27,619 nt of DNA from NCBI GenBank assembly GCA_964414425.1, contig CAYPWL010000039.1, forward strand, positions 1 through 27,619, given 5' to 3'. Under the pieces are notes generated by a model, which saw only the letters and a list, made by a program, of their open reading frames with translations, was not told the origin of the DNA and did no database searches. The stretch is from GYS-P2D sp964414425. Its GTDB lineage: Bacteria; Bacteroidota; Bacteroidia; Chitinophagales; Saprospiraceae. Positions 1 through 8,079 of the stretch are shown here, piece after piece. Each line of letters begins with the position of its first letter. Positions within the stretch are counted from its first letter, which is position 1. The translations under genes were made by a program, and so were the position numbers.

Positions 1-23
1 AGCAGAGGAAAGATAAATGATGG

Positions 24-52
24 CTTTTGTGTTTGCACACAAGGCTTTTTTT
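24..52 (+). terminator. Intrinsic terminator at window start
   Basis: CTTTTGTG (24-31) can pair with CACACAAG (36-43) with one mismatch around a TTTG loop, and a run of seven T follows at 46-52. It probably ends a gene lying to the left of the window. No coding sequence is evident in bases 1-152. Confidence 0.6.
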
Positions 53-152
53 ATGCCCATAAATGAGGTCTTAATCTTTCGAACCTGAATTAATAGAAAC
101 AAAACAGAAGATGATATAAACTCCTCAATATCTTCCGCATTAATTATAGGCA

Positions 153-644
153 ATGGAGAGTTATAACAATGCTCAGAAAATTAAGATTGAATTGGTATTC
201 ATTTTGCTTGCTGTAATAATTGCAGGCATAGTCGTCTTACCCATAATTAATGCGGAGATCAAGTTTTATTTGCTGATCTACAATTTTATATATGTGATTA
301 TAGCATTGACATTTATAAGATGGCTGGTTCGCTGGGATCTACATCCATTGAGCGACTCCAAGGTTGGAAAGGTCTTGATCATTTTTATGACTCCGATATT
401 GTTCTTCCCATTGTTAGAAGGGATCCATTCCTTTGTGGAGTTTAAAGACCAAGTGGGGCTTGAAGCGATCATGACACACCTCAGTCATAAACAGCAACAG
501 TTCTATTCGGCCTATATGAGAAATGAGTATCTCTTCTTTGCCGTAGGGAGCTTCATAACTTCCTTTTTATTGATATTCAAGATGTTACGCTCTTTATGGA
601 GACAATACAAGTATGCCGATAAAAGCAAACTAAAAGAAGGCTAA
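153..644 (+). CDS. Hypothetical four-helix membrane protein
   Basis: This 163-aa protein is not one I recognise. It shows four hydrophobic stretches, at about residues 12-32, 36-60, 73-93 and 122-144, with a soluble loop around 94-121 and a basic C-terminus (KYADKSKLKEG). That pattern fits a small inner-membrane protein with both ends in the cytoplasm, which is inferred from the charge distribution. Its last 15 bp overlap the 3' end of the convergent DUF5706-like gene, so the two genes are packed tail to tail. No enzymatic motif is visible. The reading frame is the only long one here, and the hydrophobic pattern supports a real gene. Confidence 0.6.
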   Translation: MESYNNAQKIKIELVFILLAVIIAGIVVLPIINAEIKFYLLIYNFIYVIIALTFIRWLVRWDLHPLSDSKVGKVLIIFMTPILFFPLLEGIHSFVEFKDQVGLEAIMTHLSHKQQQFYSAYMRNEYLFFAVGSFITSFLLIFKMLRSLWRQYKYADKSKLKEG

Positions 645-1181
645 GACAATTATAGTGAGCCCAATTGATACAGCTACTCCTGCGACGAAAGTCTGAAACG
701 CCTTTTTCATCAGTATGTACTTCCTGCCCAGATTACGACCTACGAGGTAGTGATCTTGTAAGATATATTCACTGAGGAGATCTTTGTCCTTCAAAGACTC
801 CTTGACAAATGGGATATAGTCTTTGCTATCAATGTTGTAGAAATTTTCGAAGAAAAAAGGACTGTACTTCAAGCCAGCATGCTTCTCAATTTTCATAGTG
901 TTGAGATCTACAGGCCTGAGAACTGTGGAGCAGAGGATAATGGTCATCAACAGTGTGCTCGCAAGTACAATTAACGGGATATAGAGGTGTTCGCTAACTA
1001 TGATATCTTGATATGAGAATAGCATCGGGATCAATGCCGTAAACATGATGCCATTAATACTTAGCAAGATGTTGGCCTTGTTGTCGGCTATATTCACTAA
1101 TTCTACATTATTCCTACTCGTAGTACGAATGATGTTAAGTGCTTTTTTGCTAAGCTTAATTGGTTTCTGATTCTCTTGCAT
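630..1181 (-). CDS. Pycsar-effector-like (DUF5706/PycTM) membrane protein
   Basis: The 183-aa protein begins with a soluble helix and the pattern RTTSRNNVELVNIADNKANI running into a hydrophobic segment. This closely resembles the N-terminus of the DUF5706 (Pycsar effector, PycTM) family, where an xxADxKAnxLLsiNg motif precedes the first membrane helix. Hydrophobic segments lie at about residues 40-60, 66-88 and 160-183, with a charged region (90-158) between the second and third. In Pycsar antiphage systems such proteins are membrane effectors gated by cCMP or cUMP. Here there is no neighbouring nucleotide cyclase and no fused HD domain, so a defence role is not shown. Many Bacteroidota carry chromosomal DUF5706 proteins without a known partner. 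The family call is from motif recognition. Confidence 0.65.
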   Translation of the reverse strand: MQENQKPIKLSKKALNIIRTTSRNNVELVNIADNKANILLSINGIMFTALIPMLFSYQDIIVSEHLYIPLIVLASTLLMTIILCSTVLRPVDLNTMKIEKHAGLKYSPFFFENFYNIDSKDYIPFVKESLKDKDLLSEYILQDHYLVGRNLGRKYILMKKAFQTFVAGVAVSIGLTIIVLAFF

Positions 1182-1267
1182 GTCCCTATAAAGGTATGAA
1201 CTTAGTTTCGTATTGATTGTGTCATGATTGCATCAACAATTTGGATAATATCTCTCTCATTTCAAGC

Positions 1268-1275
1268 TATATTTG
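1268..1275 (+). promoter_or_regulatory. Candidate Bacteroidota -7 box upstream of pheT
   Basis: TATATTTG matches the Bacteroidota -7 consensus TAnnTTTG. A TTG lies at 1241-1243, 24 bp upstream, slightly far for a -33 box. A short inverted repeat, TAAGAC (1284-1289) and GTCTTA (1299-1304), falls in the predicted leader before the pheT ATG at 1325. Confidence 0.5.
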
Positions 1276-1324
1276 CGTCTTATTAAGACTACATATAGGT
1301 CTTAGGTCAATTTGATATATCCAT

Positions 1325-3912
1325 ATGAAGACTTCGTTAAACTGGTTGAAAGATTATATAGACATCAAGGACTCTCCTTCTGAGTTGTCCGAGATATTGA
1401 CTAATCTCGGATTAGAAGTAGAGGGAGAAGATACTATAGAGAGCGTAAAAGGTGGGTTGCGAGGTTTGATCGTCGGTCATGTGACTGAATGTATAAAACA
1501 TCCAAATGCTGACAAGCTATCACTTACTAAAGTGAATGTTGGAGGAGCTGAGGACTTACAGATAGTATGCGGTGCACCTAATGTAGCTGCGGGCCAAAAA
1601 GTAGTCGTTGCCCAAGTTGGCACTGAGCTGTATTCAACAGATGGAGAACATTTCACTATTAAGAAAGGTAAAATCAGGGGTGAGACATCAGAGGGCATGA
1701 TCTGTGCTGAGGATGAGATTGGGATAGGTACTGATCACGATGGTATCATAGTGCTTCCTGAAGATACGGCAGTAGGACGTCCCGTTGCTGAGATCTATGA
1801 AGTCTCAGAAGATATGGTGTATGACATTGGGTTGACGCCTAATAGATCTGACGCTACCAGTCACATAGGAGTAGCAGAGGACTTATGTGCTTACTATAAC
1901 TTTCATGGAGAAGGGAAGGCACAAGTAAGAGTACCAGAAACCTTAACGATAGATAAGATTTCCGGCAGTGATGATATAAAGGTCACCGTTGCGGATTCGG
2001 CAGCTTGTCCAAGATACTCGGGGATATGCCTGTCAGATATAAAAATTGGACCTGCCCCACAATGGATGCAGGATCGTCTCAAAGCGATCGATGTGAGACC
2101 CATCAATAACGTAGTCGATATCACCAACTATGTATTACATGAATACGGTCAGCCACTTCATGCTTTCGATAGAAGACAGATAACAGGAGACCAAATAAAA
2201 GTTCAATTCTTAAAGAAGGGAACCGTATTTCAGTGTTTGGATGAAGTGGATAGGAAGCTGTCTGATAAAGACCTTATGATCTGTGATGGACAAGATAATG
2301 GGATGTGTATTGGAGGCGTATTCGGAGGGTTAAAGAGTGGGGTAAAAGATGATACGACCAATATTTTTCTTGAGTCAGCTCACTTTGAGTCACAGGGGAT
2401 ACGCAAGACAAGTACTCACCATAACTTGCGCACAGATGCTGCGAAGTGCTTTGAGAAAGGCTCAGATCCAAATGTAACGGTCAAGGCGCTGATGAGAGCT
2501 GTTTATCTCTTGCAGGAACATGCGGGCGGCAAGGTAACATCGAACCTTGTTGATATCTATCCCGATAAGATTGAGCCTAAAGAAATTACTGTCAGAAGAT
2601 CAGCTGTAGGCAGACTGATCGGCAATGATTTTAGCCATGAACAGCTTATGGTGATTTATAAGTCTCTCAATTTTGATCCATCAACGACTGATGGAGAGCA
2701 TTACGATCTAAAGATTCCAACGAATAAAGCAGATGTTACTCGTGAAGTTGATGTCATAGAGGAGGTGCTCCGCATCTACGGATACAACAGCGTGACAGTA
2801 AGTAATACGATCAAGGCGGCATTACAAGTAGCCGATCCAGTCACTATACAAGGATTACGAGATAAGCTGAGCGAGCGTCTAATCGGTAAGGGCTACCATG
2901 AGATCATGGGCTTAAGTTTAGTAACTGCTCATCAAGCGGATATACTCACTCGTACGCCAGGTTTGGATCATGTCGCTGTGAATAATACGAGCAATGTCGA
3001 TCTCAATATTATGAGACCTGATATGCTTCTATCGATGCTTAACACAGTCAGTTATAACTTCAATAGGCAGCAAAATGACTTGAAGCTGTTTGAGTTTGGT
3101 AAGACTTATCATAAGACAGAGGACTATAAGGAAACTGAGTATCTCTCAATGATCCAAACTGGTGTCATTCATACCAAAGCGTGGCAGGGAGAAGATGAGC
3201 ATTCTGATATCTACAGTTTGAAGCAATTGGTTAATGAAGTCTTATCAAGCTGTGGTATGACTAAGTATCAAGTTAGAAAGATCGATGACGATCGATTTGC
3301 CACAGGATTACAATATCATCAAGGTGATAATGTTATCGCAAGTTTTGGTGTGGTATCGGAGGGTATGAAGGAGTCAGCAGAAGTGAAGAATGATATCTTA
3401 TATGCCGAGATATCAGTCAAGTCCCTTTTGCGTAAGCTGAAGAAAACAAAAATCAAGGTAGGGGATATCTCTAAGTTCCCAGAGTCTAAGAGGGATATTG
3501 CTTTAGTAGTTGATGATAAGGTTACTTATCAAGAGATAGAGGCTATCATCAAAAAGACCGGCAAGAATAGTATCACAGATGTCAATTTATTCGATGTCTA
3601 TAGAGATGATAATATGACTGCAGAAGGTAAAAAATCCTACGCAGTAAGTATGACTTTCGTGAGTCACGCCAAGAGTCTCAGTGATAAGGAGATTAATAAA
3701 ATAATGAATAAGATTATCGAGAGCGCCAAGCGTCAGTTAGGGGCNNNNNNNNNNNNNNNNNNNNNNNNNNNNNNNNNNNNNNNNNNNNNNNNNNNNNNNN
3801 NNNNNNNNNNNNNNNNNNNNNNNNNNNNNNNNNNNNNNNNNNNNAGATTAATAAAATAATGAATAAGATTATCGAGAGCGCCAAGCGTCAGTTAGGGGCA
3901 GAGTTGAGATAG
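1325..3912 (+). CDS. pheT: Phenylalanine-tRNA ligase beta subunit, interrupted by an assembly gap
   Basis: This is the beta subunit of the cytoplasmic alpha2-beta2 enzyme that charges tRNA-Phe. The N-terminus MKTSLNWLKDYIDI, the EMAP-like tRNA-binding domain (about 40-150, with HPNADKL and VCGAPN), the B3/B4 editing region, the B5 domain and the C-terminal anticodon-binding domain ending near SHAKSLSDKEI are all present in order. The frame is broken only by 100 N at 3745-3844. The 55 bases before the gap (3690-3744) and after it (3845-3899) are identical. Collapsing one copy and the N run removes 155 bases, which restores one frame ending QLGAELR and a TAG at 3910-3912. The true product is then 810 aa, normal for the family. 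The apparent RLIK end after the gap is an artefact. The partner pheS is not in the window. Confidence 0.95.
3690..3899. other. Scaffold gap with unmerged 55-bp contig overlap
   Basis: Bases 3690-3744 and 3845-3899 are the same 55 bases, separated by exactly 100 N. This is how a scaffolder joins two contigs whose ends share a k-mer overlap it did not merge. The real chromosome most likely has one copy and no gap. It is not a biological duplication. Confidence 0.9.
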
Positions 3913-3971
3913 TTTCTAATAGCTACTTCTCCAACTGGAATTTATGTACCTTATATTTAATTGAGTAGGTT

Positions 3972-4175
3972 ATGTCGAGCAATATATTCAGAAATAAAAG
4001 AATCATTAATACGGGAAACGTCGTGGTTTTCACTCTCGGCCTATTGTTGTGCATTAACTTCCTTTTTGACGTGTATGAAGTGCCAAGATTTTTCATAAAT
4101 TTCTTTTTCGGAATGGCTCTTTTTCAAGGTCTAAGCACGGTTATTCAAGAGGCGCTTTCAAAAAATCAGGGGTAA
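3972..4175 (+). CDS. Small hypothetical membrane protein
   Basis: The 67-aa product has a basic N-terminus (SNIFRNKRII) followed by two hydrophobic stretches, at about residues 14-32 and 38-58, with a short polar loop DVYEVPR between them. This gives a small hairpin-type membrane protein. I do not recognise a family. It lies 59 bp after the pheT stop on the same strand and could be read through from pheT. The charge and hydrophobicity pattern is protein-like, but the short length leaves room for doubt. Confidence 0.45.
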   Translation: MSSNIFRNKRIINTGNVVVFTLGLLLCINFLFDVYEVPRFFINFFFGMALFQGLSTVIQEALSKNQG

Positions 4176-4682
4176 GAACAAAGGCTCAGTTGAGGCGAAC
4201 TAGAGCATTATTAGGTTTCCGTATAAATTGAGCTCAGCTCATCCGATATTCGTCGATTTTACAATTTAATAGTCTAAACAAATATTAACTTAGAGATTTT
4301 ACCGTTGTAAAAGAACACTAACAACGATCAGGATATAATCTTCGTGAAAAATGGTTGAGCTGTAAGCGAAGAGAGGATAGATGAATAGTGGTGGAAGGAT
4401 TGAGGGGAGAATAGAGAAATAGTTATTAATAAACCTAACGGACAGTGTCCAAAGGATAATACATATAAAGGAATGATACTGATTACAACCTTCAGTATTG
4501 TATCAATAGCCATGACTATGATGTCCTTTTTCTCGTGTCTTTAGTAGTTATAAGATATAGATTCGAGTCAGATCCCTCTACAAATTTTATATCCCATATT
4601 AAATATTTCTGGTCGGTTAGCTGAGTATGCTCCACAAGGGAGGATACCTATTAATTAAACCGTTGATAAAATATATACGAGT
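4176..4682. other. 507-bp stretch without a convincing gene
   Basis: All three forward frames are broken by many stops. Many Bacteroidota carry zapA just before rny, but no ZapA-like frame is visible here. Possible RNA structure exists: TTTTACAA (4257-4264) and TTGTAAAA (4305-4312) are perfect inverted repeats, and CAGCTCA (4235-4241) could pair with TGAGCTG (4356-4362). A forward mini-frame at 4473-4544 would encode a 23-residue hydrophobic peptide (MILITTFSIVSIAMTMMSFF then SCL) with AAAGG just upstream. The 61-codon reverse frame at 4328-4513 lacks any support. I see no tRNA. Confidence 0.5.
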
Positions 4683-6344
4683 ATGGACTTTGGACTATTG
4701 GAAGGAGTGATTGGAGTAGTTAGTTTGGCGATTGGGTTCGTAATTGCCAGTTTAAGAGGAAAGAATACAAATTCAGTTAAGCTTGAGGAAGCTAATCAAA
4801 AAGCAGATCTAACACTAAAGGAAGCCAAACTTACGGCTAAAAGGCTAATTGATGAAGCTGAAACTAAAGCGGATAAAATAGTTTCTAAAGCTGAAAGCAA
4901 AAACGAATCAATCAAGCAAAAGAAGATTCAAGAGGCTAAGCAGAAGTTCGCCAACTTCAAGGCAGACTTTGAAACGTACAAAGCGGATAAAACCGTGTCG
5001 CTCAAAGAGCGTGAGATGGAGATCAAATCTCTTGAGTCAGATCTCAAAAATAAGGAGAAGAACTTCAAATCAGAAATAGAGTCAATCGAAAACCGAGAGG
5101 CGGAAGTTAAGGCCATCAGAGAGAATCTTGACAAGCAGCTTAAGATCGTCAGCAAAAAGAGAGAAGAGCTCGACAAGAGCAACGAGAAATTTATCAAAGA
5201 GCTTGAGGTCGTATCCAAGATGAGTGAAGCTGAGGCTCGCGAGCAATTAGTCGAGGCCGTCAAGGCTAAAGCGGCTACTGAGGCACTATCAATAGAAAAA
5301 GAAATACTGGAGGAAGCCCGAGCAGGTGCTAACAAGCAGGCCAAGAAGGTGATCATTCAAACCATCCAACGGATGTGTGCAGAGGTGACTATAGAGAATA
5401 CGGTTTCAGTATTTAACCTTGACTCAGACGATATCAAAGGTCAGATCATAGGTCGAGAAGGAAGGAATATACGTGCTATAGAAGCAGCGACAGGAGCGGA
5501 GCTTGTAGTCGATGATACTCCAGAAGCAATTGTAATCTCGAGCTTTGACCCTATCCGTCGTGAGATCTGTAGGCTATCACTGAAGAGATTAGTAGCAGAT
5601 GGACGTATACACCCTGCTAAGATCGAAGAGGTGGTTAATAAGGTTAAGAAGCAGCTGACAGAGCAGATCGTAGAAATCGGGGAGCGCACCGTGATCGATC
5701 TTGATATACATGGCTTACATCCATATCTCATCAAGATGGTCGGCCGGATGAGATTTAGATCATCATATGGACAGAACTTATTGAAGCACTCTATTGAGAC
5801 GGCACACTTATGTGCAGCTATGGCTGCTGAGATCGGGATGTCTAAGAAGCAAATAAGCATGGCCAAGCGTGCTGGCTTACTTCACGATATTGGAAAGGTA
5901 TCAGAAGAGGATTCTGACCTGCCGCATGCACTACTGGGCATGGAGATCTGTAAGAAGCATAAAGAACATCCAATTGTGCTAAATGCCATCGGAGCTCACC
6001 ACGATGAAATCGAGATGACTAATATGATTTCGCCAGTGGTTCAGGCTTGTGATGCCATATCCGGTGCAAGACCTGGGGCACGTAGAGAGATCTTAGAAAG
6101 TTACCTCAAGAGAATCGGTGAGCTTGAAGAGCTTGCGATGTCTCATGATGGAGTAGAGAAAGCTTACGCAATACAAGCCGGAAGAGAGCTCAGAGTAATG
6201 GTAGAAAGTGACAAGGTTACTGACGAGTATGCGGAAGACTTATCATTTATGATTTCTCAAAAGATACAGGATGAAATGCAGTATCCGGGCCAAGTAAAAG
6301 TTACGGTTATACGAGAAAAGCGAGCGACCAGTTTCGCACGATAA
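4683..6344 (+). CDS. rny: Ribonuclease Y
   Basis: RNase Y is a membrane-anchored endoribonuclease that starts mRNA turnover. The 553-aa sequence shows the family order. One N-terminal membrane helix (about 4-24) is followed by a long charged coiled coil (about 30-215, rich in K, E and A). Next comes a KH RNA-binding domain with the GxxG signature in IIGREGRNIRAIEAATG (about 255-315). The last part is an HD metal-dependent catalytic domain, with HSIETAHLCAAMA and AGLLHDIGKV supplying the His-Asp pair and GAHHDE and VQACDAISGARPGARRE following. Length and C-terminal motif VTVIREKRATSFAR are typical. The gene is followed at once by a strong terminator, so it ends its transcription unit. The start has 507 bp of non-coding DNA before it, so it likely has its own promoter. 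Confidence 0.95.
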   Translation: MDFGLLEGVIGVVSLAIGFVIASLRGKNTNSVKLEEANQKADLTLKEAKLTAKRLIDEAETKADKIVSKAESKNESIKQKKIQEAKQKFANFKADFETYKADKTVSLKEREMEIKSLESDLKNKEKNFKSEIESIENREAEVKAIRENLDKQLKIVSKKREELDKSNEKFIKELEVVSKMSEAEAREQLVEAVKAKAATEALSIEKEILEEARAGANKQAKKVIIQTIQRMCAEVTIENTVSVFNLDSDDIKGQIIGREGRNIRAIEAATGAELVVDDTPEAIVISSFDPIRREICRLSLKRLVADGRIHPAKIEEVVNKVKKQLTEQIVEIGERTVIDLDIHGLHPYLIKMVGRMRFRSSYGQNLLKHSIETAHLCAAMAAEIGMSKKQISMAKRAGLLHDIGKVSEEDSDLPHALLGMEICKKHKEHPIVLNAIGAHHDEIEMTNMISPVVQACDAISGARPGARREILESYLKRIGELEELAMSHDGVEKAYAIQAGRELRVMVESDKVTDEYAEDLSFMISQKIQDEMQYPGQVKVTVIREKRATSFAR

Positions 6345-6368
6345 GAGAGGATAGAGACAGAATATAGA

Positions 6369-6393
6369 AGCCCCATTTTATGGGGCTTTTTTT
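6369..6393 (+). terminator. Intrinsic terminator after rny
   Basis: AGCCCCA (6369-6375) and TGGGGCT (6381-6387) form a perfect 7-bp stem with a 5-nt loop, followed by six T. It lies 24 bp after the rny stop and separates rny from the ATP synthase genes. Confidence 0.9.
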
Positions 6394-6464
6394 ATGCGAT
6401 CTGTTTAGATGGTCAATAAATAAAAAAATGATCTTCCCAGATGCGTTACTTCTGTTAATATATA

Positions 6465-6472
6465 TACCTTTG
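6465..6472 (+). promoter_or_regulatory. Candidate promoter -7 box for the atp operon
   Basis: TACCTTTG fits the Bacteroidota -7 consensus TAnnTTTG and lies 24 bp upstream of the GTG start of atpB, just after the rny terminator. No clear TTG -33 box is seen at the usual spacing. The 5' leader would be short. Confidence 0.55.
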
Positions 6473-6496
6473 CCGCGATTTTAAAGACGTAGAACC

Positions 6497-7783
6497 GTGA
6501 TAATACGCTGTAGCATTAAGTTTTTACTTTATTTTACTCTTATCAGTTTGAGCATTGCTGCAGCTGCGCAAAATCATCATCATGATCATGGCGATAATGA
6601 TCATGGACATCATCATGATGAGCAAGGACACCATGCCTGCGGCGAACATCATGGGGCAGGACACTATGATCCAACAGCTACTGCGATGCATCACATCTCA
6701 GATGCCAACGTCTACACAATATTTGATTGGTTACGAATTCCGCTCCCTTGTATAGTATACTCTAAGGATGTTGGATGGGACTTCTTTATGAGTTCTGTAT
6801 TTGCACCAGGACATCATGATGATGGACACTATGCACACCATGGCTATGTCATGCATATGGGAAGTATCAAAAGAGTGGTCGGTGAGGGTTTTCCAAAAGA
6901 TGAGCATCATCTTGCTGTTGGAGGATTTATGACGGAGGATATAGAAGAAGATGGAAAGACTAAGCAGATCACCAAGGTTTGTTTCAATGAAGAAAAATTC
7001 TTAGTAGAACCAAGATCAACGCTCGACGGTGGGATCATGGGCGGAGGAATTACTTCGTTCTATGACTTTTCTATTACTAAGAATGTAATGACCATGATTC
7101 TGGTCAGTCTGTTACTGTTTTTCTTATTGAGAAAAGCGGCAGTCGGATACGCTAAGAGAGAAGGGCAAGCACCTAAAGGAGTTCAATCTTTATTGGAGCC
7201 TGTAGTTGTGTATATAAGGGATGAAGTAGCAGTACCTTTCATAGGGGCGCACAGGTATAAAGAGTTTATGCCTTTGTTACTTTCTATATTCTTTTTCATA
7301 TTGGGATTGAACCTGTGGGGTCAAGTTCCATTCTTAGGAGGACCTAACGTGACGGGTAACTTAGCAGTTACCATGGTACTTGCTGTTATCGTGTTCTTTG
7401 TCACCAACTTCAATGGCAATAAGCACTATTGGGAGCACATCTTCTGGATGCCTGGTGTGCCTACGTTTGTTAAGCCATTATTGGCATTGATCGAAGGAAT
7501 GTCCCTGTTTATTAAGCCGTTGACATTGATGCTTCGTTTAGCAGGAAACATCACGGCAGGACACATTGCTATATTGAGCTTTATCGGATTGATATTCATA
7601 TTTGGTGAGTCTGGTAAGTTCTTTACGGGAGGGGTGATTGGAGCGGTACTATCTACTGTGTTGACCATCTTTATGATGGCTATAGAATTATTAGTTGCAT
7701 TTATTCAAGCTTTTGTCTTTACGCTTTTGACAGCATCTTATATAGGAGCTGCTACAGAAGAACACGGGCATGAGCATCATTAA
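6497..7783 (+). CDS. atpB: F-type ATP synthase subunit a, with His-rich N-terminal domain
   Basis: Subunit a forms the ion half-channels of F0 next to the c ring. The C-terminal part (about 195-425) carries the family helices and the conserved arginine (Arg347 in MLRLAGNITAGH), plus the last-helix pattern FIQAFVFTLLTASYIG. At 428 aa it is far longer than the ~270 aa of E. coli. The extra N-terminus begins with a signal-like helix ending IAAAAQ and continues with a segment holding 13 His in about 33 residues (about 26-58), then more His pairs. The C-terminus also ends EEHGHEHH. Bacteroidota AtpB proteins often have an N-terminal extension with a signal peptide. The start is GTG: an in-frame TAA sits at 6482-6484, and the next in-frame ATG would remove the signal helix. 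It is first in the operon, 20 bp before atpE. Confidence 0.93.
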   Translation: MIIRCSIKFLLYFTLISLSIAAAAQNHHHDHGDNDHGHHHDEQGHHACGEHHGAGHYDPTATAMHHISDANVYTIFDWLRIPLPCIVYSKDVGWDFFMSSVFAPGHHDDGHYAHHGYVMHMGSIKRVVGEGFPKDEHHLAVGGFMTEDIEEDGKTKQITKVCFNEEKFLVEPRSTLDGGIMGGGITSFYDFSITKNVMTMILVSLLLFFLLRKAAVGYAKREGQAPKGVQSLLEPVVVYIRDEVAVPFIGAHRYKEFMPLLLSIFFFILGLNLWGQVPFLGGPNVTGNLAVTMVLAVIVFFVTNFNGNKHYWEHIFWMPGVPTFVKPLLALIEGMSLFIKPLTLMLRLAGNITAGHIAILSFIGLIFIFGESGKFFTGGVIGAVLSTVLTIFMMAIELLVAFIQAFVFTLLTASYIGAATEEHGHEHH

Positions 7784-7803
7784 TACTCATAAATTTTAAA
7801 ATT

Positions 7804-8010
7804 ATGACTGGAACATTAGCGGCAATCGGAGTTGGCTTATCAGTATTAGGAGCAGGTTTAGGCATCGGCCAAATCGGTGGAAAATCTGTTGAAGCTATTG
7901 CAAGACAACCGGAAGCTTCTGGAGATATCAGAGGCGCAATGATTCTAACGGCGGCATTAATTGAGGGCGCGGCACTTATCGGTATCGTGATCAGCTTTCT
8001 TATGGCGTAA
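7804..8010 (+). CDS. atpE: F-type ATP synthase subunit c
   Basis: The 68-aa hairpin protein forms the rotating c ring. Helix one holds the Gly-rich repeat GAGLGIGQIGG, the polar loop is ARQPEASGDI, and helix two carries the essential carboxylate Glu54 (ALIEGAALIG). Aligned on the RQP loop, the positions that hold Ser and Thr beside the Glu in Na+-binding c subunits are Gly55 and Ala56 here, and the helix-one Gln ligand is replaced by Ile21. This points to proton rather than sodium coupling (inference). The gene follows atpB by 20 bp. A strong hairpin with a T tract follows it, which could raise its output relative to downstream subunits. Confidence 0.95.
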   Translation: MTGTLAAIGVGLSVLGAGLGIGQIGGKSVEAIARQPEASGDIRGAMILTAALIEGAALIGIVISFLMA

Positions 8011-8023
8011 AAAAGTGAATTCA

Positions 8024-8067
8024 GGACTATATCCTTAGCGATTGGCTACGGGTATAGTCCGTTTTTT
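8024..8067 (+). terminator. Hairpin plus T tract between atpE and atpF
   Basis: GGACTATATCC (8024-8034) pairs with GGGTATAGTCC (8050-8060) with one wobble, and TAGC (8036-8039) pairs with GCTA (8045-8048) inside it. Six T follow at 8062-8067. It has the form of an intrinsic terminator inside the operon. Partial read-through would supply extra atpE transcript for the c ring. An RNA-stability role is an alternative. Confidence 0.75.
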
Positions 8068-8079
8068 AAAAATCAAATT

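Noticed and set aside
3690..3899. 55-bp direct repeat as a possible mobile-element or duplication scar
   Set aside because: It flanks a 100-N scaffold gap exactly and collapsing it restores pheT, so it is an assembly artefact.
4328..4513. Reverse 61-codon open frame between pheT and rny
   Set aside because: No family likeness, no ribosome site and a composition expected of non-coding DNA; left as part of the unexplained gap.
4550..4590. TTCGAGTC-like word resembling a tRNA T-loop
   Set aside because: No 5-bp stem around it and no matching acceptor, D or anticodon arms on either strand.
6555..6755. Met/Ile-rich forward frame inside atpB
   Set aside because: It is the out-of-frame reading of the His-codon repeats of AtpB.
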